Origin: Chthoniobacterales bacterium
Lineage (GTDB): Bacteria > Verrucomicrobiota > Verrucomicrobiia > Chthoniobacterales > JACTMZ01
Assembly (NCBI GenBank): GCA_018402585.1
Contig: JAGYIO010000007.1
Span: 1 to 64,000 of the forward strand
DNA: 64,000 bases
Direction: 5' to 3'
Both the position numbers and the translations under genes were made by a program. Each line of letters starts with the position of its first letter. Position 1 is the first letter of the stretch. Positions 18,404-27,932 of this stretch are shown piece after piece. The notes under the pieces are model-generated. The model was not told where the DNA came from. It saw only the letters and a list, made by a program, of their open reading frames with translations, and searched no databases.

Positions 18404-20350
18404 ATGCCGAGAAAACGACCCGCCACCCGCCAGCCGGCGGCCCTGCGCGTCAGCCTGCTGCGCCTCCGGGCGAAAAAACGCCGCGTGCGTCGGCACCGCA
18501 GGCGCAAGTTGGGACGCCTGGTCGTGGCCTCCTTTCTGCTCTGGCTGCTCGTAGCGGGTTTCTACCTGGCTTGGGCTTGGACTTTTGACCTCGGCGAGGT
18601 CGGCCGCATTCCGGAAAGTTCGCTCGTCATCGACCGGAACGGGGAAGTTTACAGCCGTCTTTCCGGCGAGAACCGGCGCACCGTCCCGCTCGACCGGGTC
18701 AGCCCGTGGTTCGTCCGCGCCGTCATCGCGCGGGAAGATTCGCGCTTCCGGCAACATTTCGGCGTCGATCTGCTCGGCATCGCCCGGGCCGCGGTGACCA
18801 ATTTGAGTGCCGGGGGTATCCGGCAGGGCGGCAGCACCCTGACCCAGCAACTGGCGCGCAACAGCTTCCCGCTCGGCGGCCAGAATATGCACCGCAAAGT
18901 GCTCGAAGCAGCGCTCGCCCTGCGCATGGAAGCCGTGCTGAGCAAAGATGAAATCCTCACCCACTACATGAACCGGATTTACTTCGGGGCCGGCCTATTC
19001 GGCATCGAAACCGCGAGCCAGGCCTACTTTGGCAAGCCGGCCGCGGACCTGACCCTTTCCGAGTCCGCCCTCCTCGCCGGGCTGATCCGCAGTCCGAACC
19101 GCCTTTCGCCTTTCCGCGATCCGGACGCTGCCCTCGCGCAACGCAACATCGTGCTGCGTCAGATGGAGGAACAAGGTGACATCTCCGCCCCCGACCGCCA
19201 GTCGGCTCAAGGGGAGCCCTTGCTTCTCGCCCTGGAAAGACCCCAACCCCCGCAGGAGGACTGGGCGATGGAACTGCTTTGGCGGGAACTGGAGCGTGTT
19301 CTGCCGCAAGACGTCATCGACGGCGCGGGGCTGAAAATTTACACCACGTTGGACGGCACGATGCAGCGCGCTGCAGTGGCCGCGGTCGACGGGCAACTGG
19401 CCGCGGTGGAGGCGCGCGCAGGTTACCCGCACGAAAAGAAAGCCGACACCGCTTATGTCGACCCGCAGAGCCGCGGGGGCACCCCATACCTTCAGGCCTC
19501 CGCCCTGGCGATCGACAACCACCACGGTGGCATCCGCGTCTTGGTCGGCGGCCGCGACTACCCCGTGAGCAAATTCAACCGTGCATACTTCGCGGCGCGG
19601 CAGGTCGGGTCTGCGGTCAAGCCCTTTGTTTACGCGGCCGCTTTTGCCGCAGGCCTGCATCCGGACACCCCGGTGAGCGATGACCGGCTGCGGGCCGGTG
19701 AGTTACCCAAGGCCTTCGGGGCCTACAATCCATCCAACAGCGACAACACCTACCGCGGCATGTTGCGGGCCAGGGACGGATTGATCCTCTCGCGCAACAC
19801 GATGAGCGTCCGGGTGGGCGCCCTGCCCGGAATTGAGCGGGTCCGTGAAAGTATCCTCGCCGCCGGCATCGGGACGGACGTGCCGAAGTATCCCTCGATT
19901 TTCCTCGGTTCGTTCAGCGGTACCCTGCGCGCTTTGACCACGGCCTACGCTGCGCTGGTCAACGACGGGGTCGCGCCCACCCCGCATTTGCTCGACCGGG
20001 TAGAGGACCCGCAAGGCCGCGTCCTTTACCGGTACAAAGGATCGCTGCAGCGCATCCTGCCTTCCGGCGTGGCGCGCACCACGGCGGGCATTTTGCGCGA
20101 GGCGATGACGCGCGGCACGGGGCAGGTCGCGGCGGCATTCGGTTATCGCGGGGAGGACGCCGGGGGCAAAACCGGCACGACCAACGACTACAAAGATGCT
20201 TGGTTCATCGGTTTCGACCGGGAGACAACCTGCGGCGTATGGGTCGGCTTCGACCAACCGAAGCGGATTGTCGACCGTGGCTATGGGGCGACCTTGGCTT
20301 TGCCCATTTGGGTCAAAATCATGAACGCAGCAGCCGCGGAAGGCGGGTAG
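18404..20350 (+). CDS. Class A penicillin-binding protein (glycosyltransferase/transpeptidase)
   Basis: 648 residues. Arg/Lys-rich cytoplasmic tail, one transmembrane helix (about 38-60), then a GT51 domain with EDSRFRQHFGVD (catalytic Glu), GGSTLTQQLARN and MNRIYFGAGLFGIETASQAYFGK. The transpeptidase domain is complete: SAVK (Ser403, Lys406), SRN and GKTGTTNDYKDAWF. It polymerises and crosslinks peptidoglycan at the outer face of the inner membrane. The ATG at 18404 is preferred over the in-frame GTG seven codons upstream. A second, degenerate paralogue lies at 50714-53224. Confidence 0.93.
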   Translation: MPRKRPATRQPAALRVSLLRLRAKKRRVRRHRRRKLGRLVVASFLLWLLVAGFYLAWAWTFDLGEVGRIPESSLVIDRNGEVYSRLSGENRRTVPLDRVSPWFVRAVIAREDSRFRQHFGVDLLGIARAAVTNLSAGGIRQGGSTLTQQLARNSFPLGGQNMHRKVLEAALALRMEAVLSKDEILTHYMNRIYFGAGLFGIETASQAYFGKPAADLTLSESALLAGLIRSPNRLSPFRDPDAALAQRNIVLRQMEEQGDISAPDRQSAQGEPLLLALERPQPPQEDWAMELLWRELERVLPQDVIDGAGLKIYTTLDGTMQRAAVAAVDGQLAAVEARAGYPHEKKADTAYVDPQSRGGTPYLQASALAIDNHHGGIRVLVGGRDYPVSKFNRAYFAARQVGSAVKPFVYAAAFAAGLHPDTPVSDDRLRAGELPKAFGAYNPSNSDNTYRGMLRARDGLILSRNTMSVRVGALPGIERVRESILAAGIGTDVPKYPSIFLGSFSGTLRALTTAYAALVNDGVAPTPHLLDRVEDPQGRVLYRYKGSLQRILPSGVARTTAGILREAMTRGTGQVAAAFGYRGEDAGGKTGTTNDYKDAWFIGFDRETTCGVWVGFDQPKRIVDRGYGATLALPIWVKIMNAAAAEGG

Positions 20351-20380
20351 GCTCCGTGCGCGAGAGGTCAAAGTTCGCGC

Positions 20381-21418
20381 CTAGGTTTGTCCCGCGACCC
20401 GCTGCATGCGTTGCAGCACGGTGCGCGCCGCGCCAGAATCAAAAGACGCCTCGGCCCGCTCGCACGCCTCAGCCCAGTCAGCGGTCAAACCGGCCACGAT
20501 GATGGCCGCGGCGGCGTTGACCAGGACAATATCCCTCATGGCGCCGCGTCGGCTGCCGCGCAGCAATTCATCGATCAGTCCCGCATTCTCTGCGGCATCC
20601 CCGCCCCGCAAATCATCGAGCAGGGCGGGAGGCACACCAAGGTCGGCTGGAGTCATGGTCACGACTTCTGTCCCGTCCGGCCCGACCCGGGCCACCCTGG
20701 TCGGTCCGAGCGTGGAGATTTCGTCCATCACGCCGGCCTGGCCCGCTTGGCCGTGCACGATCCAGGCCCGGTGCCTGCCCAAGTGCGGCAGCACACTGGC
20801 ATAAAGGGAAACCAGCGCCTCGCTGAAGACTCCGGCCAACTGGCCCTCGGGGCGCGCCGGATTGAGCAGCGGGCCGAGCAGGTTGAAGACGGAAAGCTCT
20901 CCACGTTGGGCAAGCAACTTGCGGGCCGGGGCAACCGCGGCAAAGGCGGGGTGGAAACGGGGAGCGAAAAGAAAAGCGGCCCCTGCCTCGCCCAGCATGT
21001 TTTGTAACCGGCTGGGCTCCAAATCCACGGGGATACCCAAAGCTTCAAGCACGTCAGCACCCCCGCTTTTCGAGGTGATCCCCCGGTTGCCGTGCTTGAC
21101 CAGCCGGGCCCCAGCCCCGGCGGCGACGAACATCACCGCGGTGGAAACATTGAACAAACCCAGCTTGTCCCCCCCGGTCCCGCAGACGTCGATCACCGGG
21201 CGGAGACCGGCCGGAACCTCGAACGGGACGGCATGCGCCAAAAACTCCGCGGCCAGCGCGGTAATTTCGCCCGGGGTTTCGCCCCGCCGGTGAAACGCCC
21301 CGAGGAAGGAGGCCTTCGCCTCGGCCGGCAGAGACCCGTCAAGGAGCCAGAGGGCAACGGTACGGAGTTGTTCCGGGCTAAGTTCCCCGGATGCAGCCAT
21401 TTCGGTCCAGTTGCTCAC
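20381..21418 (-). CDS. trpD: Anthranilate phosphoribosyltransferase
   Basis: 345 residues. Adds the phosphoribosyl group of PRPP to anthranilate in tryptophan synthesis. Signatures: DVCGTGGDKLGLFNVSTA (PRPP loop), VKHGNRGITSKSGGADVLEALG, the LGPLLNPARPEGQLAGVF block and the WIVHGQAG segment. Length is typical of the family. It overlaps aroD by 4 bp, so shikimate and tryptophan steps are co-expressed here; no other trp genes are adjacent. Confidence 0.96.
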   Translation of the reverse strand: MSNWTEMAASGELSPEQLRTVALWLLDGSLPAEAKASFLGAFHRRGETPGEITALAAEFLAHAVPFEVPAGLRPVIDVCGTGGDKLGLFNVSTAVMFVAAGAGARLVKHGNRGITSKSGGADVLEALGIPVDLEPSRLQNMLGEAGAAFLFAPRFHPAFAAVAPARKLLAQRGELSVFNLLGPLLNPARPEGQLAGVFSEALVSLYASVLPHLGRHRAWIVHGQAGQAGVMDEISTLGPTRVARVGPDGTEVVTMTPADLGVPPALLDDLRGGDAAENAGLIDELLRGSRRGAMRDIVLVNAAAAIIVAGLTADWAEACERAEASFDSGAARTVLQRMQRVAGQT

Positions 21419-22104
21419 GGCAACACCTCCTCGATACGACGGACCAACTCAAGGGCCGGCCACTGACCCGGAACCTGCGGCTTGTCGAGGTATCCGTAGT
21501 TGAGCCGGGAGCCCGCGGCGGCCAAAACCAGACGCGACACCTTGCCCAAGGGCCCCATCCCCATGGTGGCCAGGGGCGTGCGGGCCGAGGCCTGCAATTG
21601 GAGAAGAACTGCCAGGTCGCGGGCAGCGCAAAGGTGGGTGGCAATTTTTACGATGTCGGCCCCCGCCGCTCGAGCGCGGCGCAAAACCTCGCGCAGACGC
21701 AACAAGGAGGGCGTGCCGCGGAAATCGTGGAAGGAAATCACCCGGCAGATCCGCCGCCGCTTTGCCGCCGTGAGGAGAGGGGCCATGGAACGGACGGAAC
21801 GGAGCTCGACGTCCACGGCTTGGGCCAAAGTTAAATACTCCTCGAAAAGCGCCCGCCGCCGGACGGCAGAAAGTCTCCCCATCCCCCCCTCGGCGGGGTG
21901 GCGGGCGGTGAGAAGCACTGGCGGACCAATCCGGCGGATCTCGTCCGCCGGCAATCCCCCTCCTGCCCAAAAGGCATCCAAGCGGACCTCGACGTAAGCG
22001 CAGTCCCGGGCCCCAAGGTCCTGGGCGGAGCGCAAGCCGGCAGCGGTGTGCGTGGTGGCAACAACTTGCCTGGCAGCCGGCAGGGCTTTTCGGTTTGGTT
22101 TCAT
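21415..22104 (-). CDS. aroD: Type I 3-dehydroquinate dehydratase
   Basis: 229 residues. Dehydrates 3-dehydroquinate in the shikimate pathway through a Schiff base. YVEVRLDAF matches the substrate-binding EVR-D motif, VISFHDFRGTP carries the catalytic His, and GADIVKIATH carries the Schiff-base Lys. The tail TPLATMGMGPLGKVSRLVLAAAGS is also typical. It is divergent from the sugar-phosphate transferase gene and overlaps trpD by 4 bp. Confidence 0.93.
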   Translation of the reverse strand: MKPNRKALPAARQVVATTHTAAGLRSAQDLGARDCAYVEVRLDAFWAGGGLPADEIRRIGPPVLLTARHPAEGGMGRLSAVRRRALFEEYLTLAQAVDVELRSVRSMAPLLTAAKRRRICRVISFHDFRGTPSLLRLREVLRRARAAGADIVKIATHLCAARDLAVLLQLQASARTPLATMGMGPLGKVSRLVLAAAGSRLNYGYLDKPQVPGQWPALELVRRIEEVLP

Positions 22105-22173
22105 CTCAGAATCAGTATTTATTGTCCGGGCCGAGGAGTCGCCCCCCCGTACATTTGCGGCAACCTATACCAA

Positions 22174-23565
22174 ATGCTTACCCGCCAGCAGGAAATTTCG
22201 CTGCAGCTAAACCAGATTGTGGATGGTCTCATCTTGGCTCTGGCCCTTTATGCCGGATACGCCTTGCGCAGTTACGGGATCATTGACTTCGATCTGCTGC
22301 CCGCGATCCCGCCTTTCGAGGGATTCCTCTGGATGTTCTTTCTCGTCGCCCTTTTCGGCCCGCTCCTGCTCGAGCTGCAGGGTTTTTACCAGTATCCACT
22401 CGAGAAGTCGGTGCGCCGCTCGCTGCGGGAAATGACCCAGGCCGGAGTTTGGCTCGGCCTCCTCCTCGGGGGCTGTGTCATCTTTTTGAAGTTAAGTATC
22501 CCCAGTCGCTCGGCCTTTCTCCTCTTTCTCGTCTTTGCCCCCCTCGGCTTGCTCGCCCGCCAGATGGTATTCCGGGTTTTCTACCTGCGCAGGCTGCGCC
22601 GCGGGGGCCAAGGAGAACGCATTATCCTTGCCGGCGAACCACAATCGATGGCAGCGGCGATGGCCAAGTTGTCCACCGAGCAAAGGCTGGAAATCGAGGT
22701 TGTGGAAAGGGTGGATTTGGCGGAGCACAGCGTGGCCTCTCTGGTTGAAGCCATGCACCGGCAAAATGTGGGGCGCGTTGTGCTCGCTTTTGAGACCGGC
22801 GACCGCGGCCGGCTGCAAGATGCCATTACGGCCTGCGAGACGGAGGGGGTCGAAGCTTGGGTCCTGGCGGATTACTTTCGCGCGTCGTTGGCGCGTCCGG
22901 TCTACAACGACTTTGGAACGATACCGGTGCTTGTTTTCCGGGTCACCCCGGAGCTCTCCTGGGCCTTGCTGGTCAAGACGGCGATGGATAAGACGCTCGC
23001 TTTTGGCGGCTTGCTGGTGCTTGCCCCGTTTTTTCTGATCATCGCCGCGAGTGTGAAGCTAACTTCGCCCGGGCCGGTCATCTTCAAACAGGCAAGAGCC
23101 GGGCTCCACGGCCGGCCGTTCACGATGTACAAATTTCGCTCGATGAAATCCGGGGCAGAAATGGAACGGGAAGAATTAAAGGTCTTCAACCAGATGAGCG
23201 GGCCGGTCTTCAAAATCGAGAAGGACCCGCGGGTCACGCGCTTTGGCGCCTGGCTGCGGCGGACCAGCATCGACGAGTTTCCGCAATTGATCAATGTGCT
23301 CCTCGGGCAGATGAGCCTGGTCGGCCCCCGCCCGCTTCCCCTCTACGAGGTGGCAAACTTCGAACTCACCGCCCACCGGCGTCGGCTGAGCATGAAGCCG
23401 GGCTTGACCTGTCTCTGGCAAATCAGCGGGCGCAACACGGTGAAGGACTTTGCCGACTGGGTGAAGCTCGACGTGCAATACATCGACAACTGGTCGCTTG
23501 GTTTGGACCTGAGCATTTTGCTCCGTACGGTTCCTCTGGTCCTCGGAGGAAAAGGGGCGCACTGA
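22174..23565 (+). CDS. Polyprenyl glycosylphosphotransferase (WbaP/WcaJ-like)
   Basis: 463 residues. Four N-terminal hydrophobic helices, a central Rossmann-like CoA-binding-type domain (GERIILAGEPQSM...) and a C-terminal bacterial sugar transferase domain: KTAMDKTLAFGGLLVLAPFF, then SPGPVIFKQARAGLHGRPF, YKFRSM, RRTSIDEFPQLINVL, MSLVGPRPLPLYEV and KPGLTCLWQISGRN. It puts the first sugar-1-phosphate on undecaprenyl phosphate to begin exopolysaccharide or surface glycan synthesis. It stands alone without other glycan genes in view. The ATG at 22174 is chosen because upstream in-frame sequence overlaps the divergent aroD gene. Confidence 0.9.
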   Translation: MLTRQQEISLQLNQIVDGLILALALYAGYALRSYGIIDFDLLPAIPPFEGFLWMFFLVALFGPLLLELQGFYQYPLEKSVRRSLREMTQAGVWLGLLLGGCVIFLKLSIPSRSAFLLFLVFAPLGLLARQMVFRVFYLRRLRRGGQGERIILAGEPQSMAAAMAKLSTEQRLEIEVVERVDLAEHSVASLVEAMHRQNVGRVVLAFETGDRGRLQDAITACETEGVEAWVLADYFRASLARPVYNDFGTIPVLVFRVTPELSWALLVKTAMDKTLAFGGLLVLAPFFLIIAASVKLTSPGPVIFKQARAGLHGRPFTMYKFRSMKSGAEMEREELKVFNQMSGPVFKIEKDPRVTRFGAWLRRTSIDEFPQLINVLLGQMSLVGPRPLPLYEVANFELTAHRRRLSMKPGLTCLWQISGRNTVKDFADWVKLDVQYIDNWSLGLDLSILLRTVPLVLGGKGAH

Positions 23566-23638
23566 GCGAGAATTTCTCGATTTTTCGGGCTGGGCCGCAT
23601 AATTTTGCAGGTGGTGCGCAGCACCGCACTTTGACCTT

Positions 23639-24259
23639 ATGAAAAAAATATTCACCTCCCTGCTCCTCGCCGTTCTCACTTTAGGCTCCGCCGCGGCGCA
23701 ACAAGGAGCCAAGGATTTTCAGCTCCTGAAAATTCTCCCGGATTTCGTGACCACGCCGGAATACAGCGTCAGTTTCGGGCCGAAGAACAAGAAGGTGCAA
23801 AAAAACAAAGACTGGCTGGAATTGGAGGTTTCTTTCAATTGGCAACCCAAAGCAGCGAAGCCTGAGTTCCTCGACGAGTTGACCTTTAACTACTTTGTGC
23901 TGCTGAACAACAAGGGCCGGGAGTATCCCGAAGGGACACTCTTGACCGGATCGGTCACTCACGTAGCTATTCCCCAAGCCAAGGCGATGAACTCCGTGAT
24001 GTATATCAGCCCCCGCACCCTCGAGCGCTTCTTCGCGGGTAAAGCACCCAACTCAGCTTCGGCCGCGGTAACCGACGTCGGCGTGACCATAACCATGCAA
24101 GGACAACTCGTGGCGGAGGCCAGTTGGAAGGGTCGCGGCCAATGGTGGAGTGCACTGCAGCAAATGGGCGGCTATGTCCTGAACAAAGGCGAGACTCCCT
24201 TCGCTCCGCTCGCTTGGGATTACTACGAGGCAATCAAAGCCCGTCCCGCGGGAATGTGA
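23639..24259 (+). CDS. Amuc_1102-like pilus-system secreted protein
   Basis: 206 residues with a signal peptide (MKKIFTSLLLAVLTLGSAAA) and a compact beta-rich mature part (KILPDFVTTPEYSVSFGPKNK, DWLELEVSFNWQP, ELTFNYFVLLNNKG, TLLTGSVTHVAIP). The pattern and position directly before the PilM-like gene match the Akkermansia Amuc_1102 family. Its role in the complex is unknown; an accessory periplasmic subunit is a reasonable inference. It is the first gene of the cluster. A CATAAT -10-like box at 23598-23603 may belong to its promoter. Confidence 0.8.
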   Translation: MKKIFTSLLLAVLTLGSAAAQQGAKDFQLLKILPDFVTTPEYSVSFGPKNKKVQKNKDWLELEVSFNWQPKAAKPEFLDELTFNYFVLLNNKGREYPEGTLLTGSVTHVAIPQAKAMNSVMYISPRTLERFFAGKAPNSASAAVTDVGVTITMQGQLVAEASWKGRGQWWSALQQMGGYVLNKGETPFAPLAWDYYEAIKARPAGM

Positions 24260-24281
24260 GGCCTCTGCTCCCCCTCCTTCC

Positions 24282-26018
24282 ATGAAGAGTCCCTCCCGCC
24301 TGGCCGCACTGAATCTCGGCATGCAGACCGCCACCATGGCCGTCTTTGAATCTTCGCCTGACCGCGGCCTCACGCTGACCGGCTTTGCCCAGGCACCCTT
24401 GGTGCCCGATCCGGCCGCCGATGCGGCGCGCGCCGGCCAATTGCAAGTGGTGCTCGGCGAAATGGCCGCCCAACTCGGGTGGAAAGGTGGCCCGAGCGCC
24501 TGCGCCATACCCTCGCAAGGCGTCTTTTGCCGCTTCGTGCAAATCCCCCAAGTGGAGCCGGACGCCATCGGCCAGGTTCTTTTTTACGAGGCCCAACAAA
24601 ACGTGCCCTACCCGATCGAAGAGGTCACCTGGGCTTATCAGATCTTGCCGGACCGCGAGGAAGGCAAGCTGGGAGCCTTGATCATTGCGACAAAAACCGA
24701 GGCCTTGGAGGCAACGGTCGAAGCTCTGCGGGTCGCCAAACTGAGTCCCAACCTGATCGAGACCTCACCCACCGCACTCTACAATGCTTTCCGCTACAGT
24801 TACCCGGAGGCCCGCGGTTGCTCCCTGCTCATCGATATCGGCTCGCGGGTGACCAACCTGCTGTTTATCGAGGGAAACGAGTTCTTCATCCGCACGCTGC
24901 CGATCGGCGGCAGTTCCATCACTCTTGCCCTGCAGAAAAAGTTCGAGGGACGCAGCTTCAACGAAGTCGAACAGTTCAAGTGCAGCGAAGGTCTCATTCC
25001 GCCTCCGGGCAACTACGAGGGGGCAAAAAACGAGGAGGTCGCGGAGATGGCCAAGATGGCACGCACCGTCATGACCCGGATCCACAATGAGATCACCCGG
25101 TCCATCTCGTTCTACCGCACGAGCCAAAAAGGGTCCGCGCCGATGCACGTTTACCTCGCCGGGGGCGGCGTTTCCCTGCCCTACACCCTGGAATTCTTCA
25201 ACGAGAAACTTTCCCTGCCCATCGAGTTTTTCAACCCGGTCAGGCGGATCAAGGTCGGACCCGGAGTCGTCGGGGCGAGTCTCTCCCGCTCCGCGCATAT
25301 GCTCGGGGAGTGCGTCGGTCTGGCTCTGCGGGAGCTGACCGGAGAATGCCCGGTCTCGCTCAGTCTGCAGGTCCCTTCGCTGCAGCAGGCGGCTGCGGAT
25401 CACCGGCGGCGGCCCTTTCTCCTCGCCGCGGCGGCAGGACTTGTGGGCGCGATCGGATTGCTCGGCCTTTACTATCAGAGTGCCGCGGGGAGCTTGGCAC
25501 GAATCAATGAAAGTATGCAAAACAGCATCACCCCGCTGGAGCAAATCTCGGAACAGATCTCGCAACTCGATGAGGAGATGACTCGTTTGCGCAAAGACGG
25601 CGCTGATTTGGCGGCCGCCCCGCTCTTGCGGGCCGGCTGGGTCGAAATCATCAACGAGTTGAATCAACGCCAGCCGGAAAGATCCATTTGGGTGACCAAA
25701 CTTTCGCCCTACCCCGCCCAGCCGGGCTTCGTCTCCGGAAGCGACACACCGGGCGCCGAAAGCACCGAGAGTGCAACCAGCGGTGAGGACGAAGCACCTC
25801 AAATCACCGGTTTGGAAATTGAAGGTCTTTACCTTGAAAACGAGGCCGAGGCCGGGGTGGTCGACCAGTTTGTCCAATCTCTGGCCGCATCGCCGCTCTT
25901 CGGCATCACGGCGGAGAACAAAGATTCCGTTGTCGTGGTGCGCGCCGCGCAAAGCGGCAGTCACTGGGCCTACGAGTATAAACTCATCGTGCCCCTCAAG
26001 CGTCCCATCCCACTTTGA
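24282..26018 (+). CDS. PilM-like pilus assembly protein fused to membrane segment (Amuc_1101 family)
   Basis: 578 residues. Residues 1-345 have the actin-like PilM fold: LNLGMQTATMAVFE, ACAIPSQGVFCRFVQIP, YEAQQNVPYPIEEVTWAYQI, LIDIGSRVTNLLFIEGNEFFIRTLPIGG and VYLAGGGVSLPYTLEFF. In canonical systems PilM is cytoplasmic and about 350 residues. Here a transmembrane helix (about 374-396) and a PilN-like coiled region (QISQLDEEMTRLRKDGADL) follow, so one protein joins the PilM and PilN roles. The stop overlaps the next ATG by one base (TGATG). No pilus ATPase lies nearby. Confidence 0.87.
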   Translation: MKSPSRLAALNLGMQTATMAVFESSPDRGLTLTGFAQAPLVPDPAADAARAGQLQVVLGEMAAQLGWKGGPSACAIPSQGVFCRFVQIPQVEPDAIGQVLFYEAQQNVPYPIEEVTWAYQILPDREEGKLGALIIATKTEALEATVEALRVAKLSPNLIETSPTALYNAFRYSYPEARGCSLLIDIGSRVTNLLFIEGNEFFIRTLPIGGSSITLALQKKFEGRSFNEVEQFKCSEGLIPPPGNYEGAKNEEVAEMAKMARTVMTRIHNEITRSISFYRTSQKGSAPMHVYLAGGGVSLPYTLEFFNEKLSLPIEFFNPVRRIKVGPGVVGASLSRSAHMLGECVGLALRELTGECPVSLSLQVPSLQQAAADHRRRPFLLAAAAGLVGAIGLLGLYYQSAAGSLARINESMQNSITPLEQISEQISQLDEEMTRLRKDGADLAAAPLLRAGWVEIINELNQRQPERSIWVTKLSPYPAQPGFVSGSDTPGAESTESATSGEDEAPQITGLEIEGLYLENEAEAGVVDQFVQSLAASPLFGITAENKDSVVVVRAAQSGSHWAYEYKLIVPLKRPIPL

Positions 26019-26902
26019 TGAACTGGTTCAAAGCAAATCCTTTCCTCGGGGGGCTCGCTCTCCTCACCGGCCTGGCCGCCGCGGCCGGACTCTATTTCGC
26101 GTCGGGGCAATACGCGGCGTTTATTGAGCAGTCCGACGCTTACGCCAACCAAGTGAGCAGCTTGAACAGCTTGCAATCGGCAAAACCTTTTCCCACTCAA
26201 GAAAATCTCGAGGCGGCTCAAAAAGAAGGCCAGCGTGCCGCGGAGATCTTCAGCGGCTTGGCTTCTGCCGTGGCCGGGCAGTCGGCCCCGCGGGACGACG
26301 CACTGACCCCCCAGATGTTTCAGGACCAGTTGAGCGGGGCGGCGGGCAGCGCCTTGGCACAGGCCCGGGCCGGGGGTATTGCCCTGCCGGAGGATTTTTA
26401 CCTGGGCTTCGACCAATACAAAACGCAGCCCCCGTCCGCGGCCGCCGCGCCCGCCCTCGGGCAACAGCTGGCGAGCATTGCTAACCTGGTCCGGGTTGTC
26501 CTTGAGTCGCGCATCGCCGAGATCACCGCAATCAACCGGCCCCCTCTCCCCGAAGAGACGGAGGCGGCAAGGGAGGAAGAGAAAGCTAAAGGTGGCAAGC
26601 TTCCGGAGCTGCTGCTCGCTCCTTTCGACCTGGAGTTTGTGACCGACCAAGCCAACTTTCGCCAGGCGCTGAACGCCGTGGCCAAGGCCCAACCCATGGT
26701 CCTGATCCGGGTGGTCAGCGTGGCGAATTCCAGCCCCTTGGCGCCCTCCAAGGAGAACCCGCTGGAAAATGAGAGCGAAGCGGCCGAGCAGGAGGCTCCA
26801 GACCAACCACCACCCATTCCGGTCCTTTTCGGTCAGGAGAATTTAACGGTCAAGCTGCGCCTCGCCTCCGTCTCGGTCGGCGGGAGTGCTGAAAAGGACT
26901 AA
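26018..26902 (+). CDS. Amuc_1100-like pilus-system protein
   Basis: 294 residues with one N-terminal transmembrane helix (about residues 12-28) and a periplasmic part of helical, Gln/Ala-rich segments followed by a ferredoxin-like domain (LAPFDLEFVTDQANFRQALNAV ... MVLIRVVSVANSS). In Akkermansia, Amuc_1100 is the abundant surface-associated protein reported to signal through TLR2; it resembles a PilO/PilN periplasmic domain. The assignment rests on position and topology more than on strong motif matches. Start ATG at 26018 overlaps the PilM-like stop. A Glu-rich linker (about 245-265) precedes the C-terminal strands. Confidence 0.78.
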   Translation: MNWFKANPFLGGLALLTGLAAAAGLYFASGQYAAFIEQSDAYANQVSSLNSLQSAKPFPTQENLEAAQKEGQRAAEIFSGLASAVAGQSAPRDDALTPQMFQDQLSGAAGSALAQARAGGIALPEDFYLGFDQYKTQPPSAAAAPALGQQLASIANLVRVVLESRIAEITAINRPPLPEETEAAREEEKAKGGKLPELLLAPFDLEFVTDQANFRQALNAVAKAQPMVLIRVVSVANSSPLAPSKENPLENESEAAEQEAPDQPPPIPVLFGQENLTVKLRLASVSVGGSAEKD

Positions 26903-26912
26903 CCGGACAACT

Positions 26913-27932
26913 ATGGACCAGCTCAAAGCCAACTACGACCGCGTCATTCTCCTTGTCGTCGGGGTTTTGCTTCTTGGCGTGTCGCTTTATGCGCTGCTCG
27001 GACTTTCCTCGATGCAAGTGGAATTTCCGGCCCCCGAGGTCCGCTCTTCCGGCGAGGCCTTCGCACCGGATGCGGCGCTGGCCGGCCTGCAAGCCGAGGC
27101 CGCCAAGGTCAAGGACGCATCCAGCATCGTATGGGCCGAGTTAGGCGGTTCACTTTTCGTCAGCCGCCGCTACCTGCTGAGCGAAGGAAACCTGCTCGAT
27201 ATCGAGGAGAGCGGCACGCAGTTGGTTCCGGGCATCGACAACGAGTGGATCCTCAAACATGACCTGGACTATACAGACCGCAATTTGGCGGAAGCGGATG
27301 CCGACGGCGACGGGTTCACCAATCTTGAGGAGTTCATCGCGGGAACCTCTCCCCAGGACGCCGCCTCGAAACCTCCCCTTTGGACCAAGCTTCGGGTCAA
27401 GTCATTCGAAAAAATTCCCTTCCGGATTAAATTCATGGGCGCTCCAAGCATGGCCCGAGGCGAAGATTACCAGCCCGAAACCGAATTCTCAGTCAACACT
27501 CTGGACTACAGCAGCCCGACCCAATTTCTCCGCGTGGGCGGCAAGATTGCCGGAAGCGATCTGCAGATCACCGAGGCCAAATCCAAGATCGCCTTCAACG
27601 CGGTCGGTACCGAGGTGGACGCCTCCGAATTGACCGTGAAAGACACCGCGACCGGTGACGTTATTGTGCTCGTCGCCGGCCAAGAAGTCGACTCCCCCTA
27701 CTCCTTTGCCTTGTTGCTTGACACCATCACCGGTGTCGAAATAAGGGTGGAGAAAGGGAAATCTTTCACTTTCGGACCCGAGGGATCTACCTACAAACTC
27801 ATTGACGTGGACAGTGTCGCAGCGGTATTAGAGCAGGTCGGGGCAGAAGGTAGCCCCCTAAAAATACCACCCCTCACCACCCCGCAAACTCCCGCCACGG
27901 ATGCTTCCCTCGAAAACCCCAACGCACCTTAG
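26913..27932 (+). CDS. Amuc_1099-like pilus-system protein with calcium-type loop
   Basis: 339 residues: an N-terminal transmembrane helix (about 11-30) and a periplasmic region. Residues about 120-145 contain DADGDGFTNLEEFIAGTSPQD, a thrombospondin-type-3/EF-hand-like acidic loop expected to bind calcium. The C-terminal half is beta-rich, with a Pro/Thr-rich tail. Order in the cluster matches Amuc_1099; a PilP-like bridge between the inner-membrane proteins and the secretin is inferred. The ATG at 26913 is chosen over an in-frame start at 26886 because it follows the previous stop by 10 bp and begins a normal membrane anchor. The stop codon lies at the edge of a 219-bp repeat. Confidence 0.78.
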   Translation: MDQLKANYDRVILLVVGVLLLGVSLYALLGLSSMQVEFPAPEVRSSGEAFAPDAALAGLQAEAAKVKDASSIVWAELGGSLFVSRRYLLSEGNLLDIEESGTQLVPGIDNEWILKHDLDYTDRNLAEADADGDGFTNLEEFIAGTSPQDAASKPPLWTKLRVKSFEKIPFRIKFMGAPSMARGEDYQPETEFSVNTLDYSSPTQFLRVGGKIAGSDLQITEAKSKIAFNAVGTEVDASELTVKDTATGDVIVLVAGQEVDSPYSFALLLDTITGVEIRVEKGKSFTFGPEGSTYKLIDVDSVAAVLEQVGAEGSPLKIPPLTTPQTPATDASLENPNAP

